DNA from: JARRRD01 sp037381085
GTDB taxonomy: Bacteria; Nitrospirota; Thermodesulfovibrionia; Thermodesulfovibrionales; UBA6898
Assembly (NCBI GenBank): GCA_037381085.1
Contig: JARRRD010000104.1
Span: 1-10,935 of the forward strand
Direction of reading: 5' to 3'
DNA length: 10,935 nucleotides
Shown here: piece by piece, positions 6,099 to 10,935 of the stretch
Layout of the letters: the number at the start of each line of letters is the position of its first letter
Numbering within the stretch: position 1 is the first letter of the stretch
Program-made: the position numbers and the translations under genes
The notes under the pieces: generated by a model
Databases searched by the model: none
What the model was told of the DNA's origin: nothing
The model's input: the letters and a program-made list of their open reading frames with translations, nothing else

Positions 6099-7607
6099 TC
6101 ATGAGCCGGTAGACGGACAGCAGACCGAGTATGACCGACGCCCCGGCAGTGATGACGGAAAAAGCCTTACTCCCGATGAGAACAAAAACTTGAACGACAG
6201 GTCTCCGCGGTTCGCCCGCGTAAGGAATTCCTTCAGCTGCCCCGGAAGTCCGATAACGTCCCATATTCTCTCACCGAAGATCTTCAAGAACTGCCTTGTC
6301 TGTTCCTCGCGTCCCCCCCTCAGAAATTCTTTTATGTAGGGCTTCCCGATCTCGATAATGTTGATCTCCGGGTTAAGTCTGAAAGCAATTCCGTTCAGTA
6401 TGCCTATCGTCCTTCCCAGAAGGATGAAGTTATTGGGAATCTGGATGTACTTTATAACGCTGAATACATTCGCTATTTCCAGGGAGATGTCGTCAACGGT
6501 AAGGGACTTCAGCTCGGCAGGAGATATATTCCTGTATTTGTCTATCAAGGACTGGGCAACGCCCGTCAGGGCATCGTAATCCGCTCCCTCGATGATGAAG
6601 CCCATCGTCTCCATCGACTCAATTATGCCGCGCGCATTACTTTCAATGACCGCGTTTGCGAAACCCCGCAGTTCCCTCTTAAGCGCCTCCGGCATCGACT
6701 GCACCATACCGAAGTCTACGAATATCAGTTTCGGTCCCTCCCGCATGAATATGTTGCCGGGATGAGGGTCCCCATGAAAGAAACCGTGGACAAAGATCAT
6801 TTTCGAGTATGTTTCGGCAAGGAGGTTGACAACCTCGCGACAGTCGATGCCGGAGGCCTTTACGGCGCCGCAATCGGTTATCTTGATGCCTTCCACGAAC
6901 TCCAGGGTAAGGACCTTTCCTTTCGTATACCCCCACTTCACCGATGGGATGATGACCCTTTCATCATCCCTGAAGTTCTCCCTGAACCTCTCCGCGTTCT
7001 TCCCTTCCTGAATATAGTCCAGCTCGGCCCTGATGATCCTGGAGAATTCTTCATGGAGCACCCTGAGGTTGATATGCCCGTATCTGCCGTGAAGCAACCT
7101 TATCAGCACGCCGAACATCCGGATATCCGTCTCTATTACCTTATCGATATCGGGGTACTGAATTTTAACCGCAACGTCCCTGCCGTCCGCAAGCATTGCC
7201 CTGTGGACCTGGCCCAGAGAAGCGGCGGCGATAGGGCTCTTCTCGAAAGCGGAAAAGATTTCCTCAGGCGGTGCGCCAAGGGAATCGATTATCTGCGCCC
7301 TTATGCCTTCGTAATCGTGGGGCGGTACGCTATCCTGCAGTTGAGAGAGTTCCTCGATATATTCATCGGGCAGAAAATCTATTCTCGAACTCAGAAACTG
7401 ACCGACCTTTATCATTACCCCCTTCATCTCTATGGCCCTTTCCCTGATCATGACGGCGTTTCTCTTGTGGAGACCTTTGAGGTACGACTCTTTCGAAGCC
7501 GGAGAGAGGAAAATTTCGACAACCCTTGCGATCTTATAGGAAATCAATACCCTGAGCGCAAGGTAAAGTCCCTTTATAAATCTCTTCCTGTAATGAATTC
7601 TAGCCAT
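6099..7607 (-). CDS. AarF/UbiB/ABC1-family atypical kinase, C-terminal tail frameshifted
   Basis: The 502-aa frame starts at ATG 7607 and carries the hallmarks of the UbiB/ABC1 family: KxGQ motif (K67-Q70, KVGQFLSSR), Ala-rich nucleotide loop (AAASLGQVHRA, 127-137), VAVKIQ lysine (K148), ExD-type segment (AELDYIQEG), catalytic HGDPHPGN (278-285) and VDFG (297-300). Family members support quinone biosynthesis or membrane lipid homeostasis through an ATPase or kinase-like activity at the membrane. After about residue 474 the sequence becomes a non-hydrophobic tail ending RRSYSVCCPSTGS. In the neighbouring frame the same DNA encodes the expected hydrophobic helix (VLIGSKAFSVITAGASVILG) ending at TGA 6093-6091. 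One extra T in the T5 run (complement of 6184-6188) would join the two. The kinase core is intact; membrane anchoring may be lost. Confidence 0.94.
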   Translation of the reverse strand: MARIHYRKRFIKGLYLALRVLISYKIARVVEIFLSPASKESYLKGLHKRNAVMIRERAIEMKGVMIKVGQFLSSRIDFLPDEYIEELSQLQDSVPPHDYEGIRAQIIDSLGAPPEEIFSAFEKSPIAAASLGQVHRAMLADGRDVAVKIQYPDIDKVIETDIRMFGVLIRLLHGRYGHINLRVLHEEFSRIIRAELDYIQEGKNAERFRENFRDDERVIIPSVKWGYTKGKVLTLEFVEGIKITDCGAVKASGIDCREVVNLLAETYSKMIFVHGFFHGDPHPGNIFMREGPKLIFVDFGMVQSMPEALKRELRGFANAVIESNARGIIESMETMGFIIEGADYDALTGVAQSLIDKYRNISPAELKSLTVDDISLEIANVFSVIKYIQIPNNFILLGRTIGILNGIAFRLNPEINIIEIGKPYIKEFLRGGREEQTRQFLKIFGERIWDVIGLPGQLKEFLTRANRGDLSFKFLFSSGVRLFPSSLPGRRSYSVCCPSTGS

Positions 7608-7641
7608 GTTCGTCTGCCGGGAAACGCTCCCTATTTAGGAT

Positions 7642-7669
7642 AGTATAAAAAATGAGCTGATGCCACACA
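7642..7669 (-). promoter_or_regulatory. Possible promoter region of the AarF/UbiB-like gene
   Basis: Read on the - strand, TATACT (7647-7642) is a fair -10 box, 35 bases before the ATG. No good -35 hexamer sits 16-18 bases upstream. Instead a TGTGTGGCA (7669-7661) occupies that region and contains the TGTGGC half-site seen four times at 2996-3042. A weak -35 would suit an activated promoter. This is inference from one site. Confidence 0.3.
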
Positions 7670-7751
7670 TCGGGGGCCGCGGCGGTCCTTTCCGCTCCCC
7701 GGTTACGGGTCAAAGGAGAACAAATAGCTGTATATTTTTGTACCGCGATAT

Positions 7752-7764
7752 GGTAATCTTTACC
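7752..7764. repeat. Short inverted repeat GGTAA-tct-TTACC
   Basis: Perfect 5-base arms with a 3-base centre lie 53 bases before the ATG at 7818, in the 210-base divergent gap. It could be an operator. Short palindromes of this size also occur by chance. Confidence 0.25.
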
Positions 7765-7817
7765 TATAAGTCGATTTTCATCGGGCATTCCAAGACAGCT
7801 GGTGAAGTCTATCTGAT

Positions 7818-8399
7818 ATGACCAAGGAAATAAAGGAAATAATAGATCTGGGCAGGCGTCTGGACGAACTGTCCTACGAGACATACAGTCTTTTTGCCGC
7901 GCGGGAGGACTTCGACAAGGCGCTCGTCTCTTTCTGGTCCGAGATGGCAAACTGGAAAAAAAGCCACCTCAGGCACTGGAAAAAGATCGCCAGGTCTTAT
8001 GTATACAGGAATTTCTTTAACAGGACCACCGACGACCTCAAGGTGATCATCAAGCAGCTGAAGAACATACAGTCCGAGCAGGTAGAGTTCATGCGCCGCC
8101 TCAGAAAAAAGAAAATAAGCCAGAGTGAGGCGATCTCGCAGACCATTCTGAACGAATTCTGCCTTGTTACGGACATATTCCTTGAAATTTTTTATACCTA
8201 CGATGAAATAATTCAGGACCGCTCGGTATGCTTCGTTGAAGAATGTGAATCCCATCTAGTAAAGATGGCCAACACCCTCAAGCCTTACCTTAAGCTGAAC
8301 CCCCTTTATGCGGTCCTCCTTCGCTCTATAGTGGATTTGAAATATAAATACGATTTTCTTCTCACTTCTTTCGGGCGGGTAAGAAAAGAGGCCGTCTGA
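7818..8399 (+). CDS. Hypothetical helical protein, possibly ferritin-like fold (193 aa)
   Basis: The start is ATG 7818, since the frame is closed by TGA at 7803; the ribosome site is weak (GGTGAAG). The protein is nearly all helix, highly charged, and without signal peptide or membrane span. Two segments recall ferritin-like or rubrerythrin-like helices: ELSYETYSLFA (about 17-27) and FWSEMANWKKSHLRHWKKI (about 39-57), which has the shape of the usual E-M-A-x-x-E-x-x-H helix but with Lys where the metal-binding Glu would be. A second helical pair follows (ILNEFCLVTDIFLEIF; CFVEECESHLVKMANTL). If the resemblance is real, the di-metal site is degenerate, so catalysis is unlikely and a scaffold role is possible. 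It is divergent from the AarF/UbiB-like gene and starts a + strand cluster. Family assignment is tentative. Confidence 0.75.
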   Translation: MTKEIKEIIDLGRRLDELSYETYSLFAAREDFDKALVSFWSEMANWKKSHLRHWKKIARSYVYRNFFNRTTDDLKVIIKQLKNIQSEQVEFMRRLRKKKISQSEAISQTILNEFCLVTDIFLEIFYTYDEIIQDRSVCFVEECESHLVKMANTLKPYLKLNPLYAVLLRSIVDLKYKYDFLLTSFGRVRKEAV

Positions 8400-8461
8400 G
8401 CTCACCCGGCGCATGACAGCCCCCCGGAAGCGAGTTTGAAAAGACAACGACGGAGCCCGAG

Positions 8462-8941
8462 ATGCAGGTGGAACTGAAACTTAATATAGAAGGACTGTTT
8501 GAGAACGAAAATGAAGTCAGGGAGGTAGTCAACAGGCGGAAAATCTGCTACGACACAGAGCCTTACTACTTCAACAGGAAGGGCAAACTCGTGCAGATAG
8601 GCTACCAGCTCAGCATTTACGGCACGTTCGCCGGGCCGGTGAGAGACGCTACCCCCGACACCCCTGGATACGAAGAAGTGGAAAGCGACGTGCGAAGGCT
8701 CGCCGAGGCCGTTTCACACACGTGCAGTTCGCTTCATACCTGCGAATCGACCATTCCCGACCCGAGCCAGATAACATATTCCCATGAGAGGAAAATGAGG
8801 CCCGATGTCACCGTGCATATCCCCGTTTTCGACCAGAACGATTTCGGCCACCCGGTTGACAGCAACGTCACGGAAGTGCTGAAAGCGATCGTGGAACTTC
8901 TGGAATCCCTGGGCGTCCGGAAAACGCAGTGGCACGACTGA
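8462..8941 (+). CDS. Hypothetical protein, unknown family (159 aa)
   Basis: The ATG at 8462 follows a CGGAG ribosome site at proper spacing. The protein is soluble, with mixed alpha/beta composition. An N-terminal strand (VELKLNIEGLF) leads to an aromatic-rich core (DTEPYYFNRKGKLVQIGY, then LSIYGTFAG), a helix with paired Cys (SHTCSSLHTCES, about 85-96), a strand-like VTVHIPVFDQNDFGHP and a C-terminal helix (EVLKAIVELLESLG). The alternation and clean frame argue for a genuine gene. The 62-base gap to the upstream 193-aa gene suggests the same transcript, and the interrupted substrate-binding gene follows immediately. I cannot assign a function. The CxxxxxC helix might bind a metal, but too few ligands are visible to say. 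Confidence 0.75.
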   Translation: MQVELKLNIEGLFENENEVREVVNRRKICYDTEPYYFNRKGKLVQIGYQLSIYGTFAGPVRDATPDTPGYEEVESDVRRLAEAVSHTCSSLHTCESTIPDPSQITYSHERKMRPDVTVHIPVFDQNDFGHPVDSNVTEVLKAIVELLESLGVRKTQWHD

Positions 8942-8972
8942 AGGCAAGGGATCTTCTTTTTTCGGGGTTCTT

Positions 8973-9914
8973 TTGGCTGCACTGAGGATAGGACATCTTT
9001 CGACATTCTATCACACGGCGGTGCTGCTCATGGCCCGGGAGGACACCCGGCAGCGTCTCGGGACCGATATCGAATGGACGCTTTTCGGCACCGGACCGGC
9101 CATCGTAAAAGCCATCGAAAAAAATGAAATCGATCTTGCGTAGATCGGCCTGCCGCCTGCCACAATCGGAATCGACAGGGGCGTTCCCATTACGTGCATA
9201 GCAGGGGGACACATCGAAGGGACCGTTTTAAGCGCCAAGAACGGCTATGGCGGGTTTCCTGAGATAAAAGAACTCGGAGACATTCTCGGACAATTCAGAG
9301 GGCTGAAGATAGGCGTGCCGGGTAAAGGGTCCATTCATGACGTCATATTGATGGAATATATCGCGAAATACGGTCTTGCCAGGGAAATAGGTGTTTTAAA
9401 TTTCCGGTGGGCAGACGAGATAACGGAAGCAATAGTACGGGACGAGGTAGCAGCCGCCGTCGGAACGCCCGCCCTGGCGGTGGCTGTGGCAAGATTCGCG
9501 GGAGGGAGGGTGCTTTACCCGCCGTCAAAGCTCTGGCCTTACAACCCGAGCTACGGCATCCTTGCCGACAGGGACTTTCTGAGGAGGCGAAGAGAACTGG
9601 CCAAACTGTTTCTTGTACTCCATGAGGAGGCGACATCATCTCTGCGTGACGACCCTGCCGGTGCCGCTGAGGTCATTTCGGACTATGTAGGGTTCATAGA
9701 CAGGAAATTCGTACTGGACACCCTGATGCTCTCTCCGAAGTATTGTGCACAGCTTACCGATGATTACGTGGCAGCTTCAATGGAATTCGTGAAGGTGCTG
9801 AAGGGGTTGGGGTACATAAGCCGCGAAATCCCCAAAGATGAGATTTTCGATCTCTCGCTGATCAGGAAGATACATCCCGAGAAGGACCACTATGAGATCA
9901 AGGAGCATGGTTAG
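8973..9914 (+). pseudogene. ABC-type (NMT1/SsuA-like) substrate-binding protein interrupted by in-frame TAG
   Basis: A single frame reads as a periplasmic-binding-fold protein of about 313 codons: LRIGHLSTFYHTAVLLMARE at the N-terminus, EWTLFGTGPAIVKAIE, NEIDLA-stop-IGLPPATIGIDRGVPI, CIAGGHIEGT, a hinge and second lobe (GLKIGVPGKGS; AAAVGTPALA), and a long helical tail. The TAG at 9141-9143 (codon 57) falls where relatives have Tyr in the DLxY(I/M)GLPPA motif, so TAC or TAT to TAG is the simplest change. There is no signal peptide and no ABC permease or ATPase gene nearby, which fits the orphan members of this group. The start is uncertain: TTG 8973 has no strong ribosome site. A restart at GTG 9315 would give only the C-terminal 199 residues. 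Loss of function, or readthrough if an amber suppressor exists, are both possible. Confidence 0.88.
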
Positions 9915-9928
9915 ATGAGGAGTTATTA

Positions 9929-9955
9929 AGGCTATCATATAGCCTGCGGGCAGGC
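9929..9955 (+). promoter_or_regulatory. Two mutually exclusive hairpins in a leader
   Basis: AGGCTAT-cat-ATAGCCT (9929-9945) is a perfect 7-bp hairpin. GCCTG-cggg-CAGGC (9942-9955) is a 5-bp hairpin. Both use the GCCT at 9942-9945, so only one can form at a time. No T tract follows either. This could be a leader switch for the gene at 10073 or just a stable transcript end of the interrupted gene. Confidence 0.3.
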
Positions 9956-10072
9956 AGTCCGGCTGGAGACCTCGGGCATGACGGATATGGATATGGCGGG
10001 AGAATGCGTGAATATTATTATGAAACTCTTGTACAGAAGCACGGACTACAATGAAAGAATGGAGGTTCGGTC

Positions 10073-10627
10073 ATGTCCGAGAAAGAAAAACCGTTGCCCA
10101 GACCACCGGGGAAGAAATTTCATGAAGGGGAGGACAACACCCCTATCCTTGCCGACAGGATAGCTGAAGCTCTGGCCGGGGGGAAGCTTGACGAGTTTAT
10201 GAAGCGCGAAATCCCCGACAGCGAGCAGGCCAGGACCCTTGTTTCGATGATGATGGGAATGACGGGGATGTTGCCGCCGGAAGGTCTGAAAAATGCCGGA
10301 GGGGAAGAATCTTCCGGCGCCTCTGCGGAAGAAACGTCCGGGGAAGCCCCTTCGGCAGCTGAACCTCCCGAAGACGTGCGGGAAGCCGCTCAGACCGGCG
10401 ACATGGACATGCTTATAGGACTTCTGAAGAGAGAGCATGGAAAACGCCGGGACGGAGCGGCTGATAGCGGGCTTGAGGGGCCGGCCGGAGACGGTGCGAC
10501 AATCGGCCGGGAAGACATTGACCGGCTTCTCAGGATAGCGTCCGATAATGGCCTTTCCCCGGACTGGATAATCCTGAGGGCCATCAAGCTTTACATCCGC
10601 GAGTACGGAAAAACAGGACGTCTTTAA
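10073..10627 (+). CDS. Hypothetical protein with ribbon-helix-helix-like C-terminus (184 aa)
   Basis: The ATG at 10073 has an excellent GGAGG ribosome site. An N-terminal helical block (ILADRIAEALAGGKLDEFM, then ARTLVSMMMGMTGMLPPEG, about 25-72) is followed by an Ala/Glu/Ser-rich linker (about 75-105), a short helical block (TGDMDMLIGLLKREHGKR), a Gly-rich linker and a C-terminal helix pair (REDIDRLLRIASDNGLSPDWIILRAIKLYIREYG). The last pair resembles the two helices of ribbon-helix-helix DNA-binding proteins, but no clear leading beta strand with basic residues is visible. It may therefore be a protein-protein or dimerisation module. The low-complexity acidic middle suggests a flexible two-part protein. 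It is the last gene of the + strand cluster and converges on the DUF362-like gene. Confidence 0.78.
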   Translation: MSEKEKPLPRPPGKKFHEGEDNTPILADRIAEALAGGKLDEFMKREIPDSEQARTLVSMMMGMTGMLPPEGLKNAGGEESSGASAEETSGEAPSAAEPPEDVREAAQTGDMDMLIGLLKREHGKRRDGAADSGLEGPAGDGATIGREDIDRLLRIASDNGLSPDWIILRAIKLYIREYGKTGRL

Positions 10628-10641
10628 AGATAAGAGTTCCG

Positions 10642-10935
10642 CTAGACACTTACCAGATCGTACTTTCTGACGCCGAGGCCGAGCCGCTCGGCCTCCGTTA
10701 ACTGGATCAGATACGGCCTTCCGTGGAGTTTCATCAGGATGTCGTCTCCTTCCTCTGCGCCCCTGTCCCGGGCCAGTGACTCCGGTAAAGGACCTGATTC
10801 ACGCAGCAGATCGATACTCGCCTGCTCTATCGAAACCGGATCGTCAGACACCAGGATGCCCTTGTCCTGAATGACGGGCACATCCGCTGAAGGCATGCAG
10901 TCGCACTCGGGCTGAATTTCACTAAGAAAATTAAC
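10642..10935 (-). CDS. DUF362-like protein, C-terminal part (5' end outside window)
   Basis: The frame is open from the right edge to the stop (complement of 10642-10644), so the visible 97 residues are the C-terminus. They read VNFLSEIQPECDCMPSADVP, then IQDKGILVSDDPVSIEQASI and a tail ending RKYDLVSV. The C-D-C cluster followed by P.(I/V)QD.GIL.S.DPV(S/A)I(E/D)QAS(I/V)DL is characteristic of DUF362-family proteins, often fused to 4Fe-4S ferredoxin modules in anaerobes and thought to bind Fe-S clusters. ATG 10896 is internal, not the real start. Upstream 4Fe-4S motifs, if any, are outside the window. The gene is convergent with the 184-aa gene, with a gap of only 14 bases and no clear shared terminator. 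Confidence 0.88.
   Translation of the reverse strand, partial: VNFLSEIQPECDCMPSADVPVIQDKGILVSDDPVSIEQASIDLLRESGPLPESLARDRGAEEGDDILMKLHGRPYLIQLTEAERLGLGVRKYDLVSV

Noticed and set aside
5764..6339. 191-codon open frame on the + strand
   Set aside because: Covers the ends of two real - strand genes; no family-like sequence or ribosome site.
6762..7643. 293-codon open frame on the + strand
   Set aside because: Antisense shadow of the AarF/UbiB-like gene, which carries all family motifs on the other strand.
7809..8255. 148-codon open frame on the - strand
   Set aside because: Antisense to the 193-aa gene, which reads as a helical soluble protein.
9343..9639. Open frame on the - strand inside the substrate-binding gene
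   Set aside because: Antisense of a recognisable protein; no supporting signal.
9978..10163. 61-codon open frame on the + strand
   Set aside because: Runs into the well-supported 10073 gene in another frame; low-complexity start (repeated GATATG).
1..10935. CRISPR arrays, tRNA or rRNA genes, insertion sequences
   Set aside because: No regularly spaced repeats, no conserved rRNA stretches or cloverleaf seen, and no transposase motifs or terminal inverted repeats with target duplications.

Overview
The window looks like a chromosomal stretch of a Gram-negative, environmental (probably anaerobic) bacterium, most likely Nitrospirota or a deltaproteobacterial lineage. I infer this from the style of the proteins: a PAS histidine kinase paired with a PAS-containing NtrC-type activator, many small cysteine-bearing hypotheticals, a PAS-GGDEF protein, a DUF362-like protein, and moderately high GC. 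No rRNA, tRNA, CRISPR array or intact mobile element is visible, so the phylum is an inference.

Layout: (1) 1-2925, + strand: the 3' part of a PAS histidine kinase overlapping a receiver-PAS-AAA+-Fis sigma-54 activator. (2) 2926-3204: a regulatory intergenic region with a terminator-like hairpin, four TGTGGC half-sites and a sigma-54-like -24/-12 element. (3) 3205-4213: a small 5-Cys protein, a stand-alone CheY-like receiver and a 98-residue unknown protein, probably one operon controlled by the upstream pair. (4) 4214-4867: about 650 bases with no convincing gene. (5) 4868-5300: a PAS-GGDEF diguanylate cyclase reduced to its two ends by an internal deletion. (6) 5455-7607, - strand: an AarF/UbiB-family kinase whose C-terminal membrane segment is thrown out of frame, followed by a small P-loop ATPase. 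(7) 7818-10627, + strand: a ferritin-like-looking 193-aa protein, a 159-aa unknown, a substrate-binding protein interrupted by an in-frame TAG, and a 184-aa protein with a ribbon-helix-helix-like C-terminus. (8) 10642-10935, - strand: the C-terminal part of a DUF362-like protein.

How it may work together: the kinase would phosphorylate the adjacent sigma-54 activator, which could bind the TGTGGC cluster and switch on the cassette just downstream. That makes a compact signalling module with an uncharacterised output. The rest of the window is notable for three damaged genes within about 5 kb (one large internal deletion, one homopolymer frameshift, one nonsense codon). This means either ongoing gene decay or residual errors in the assembly. 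All functional assignments rest on motif recognition by eye; no database search was possible.
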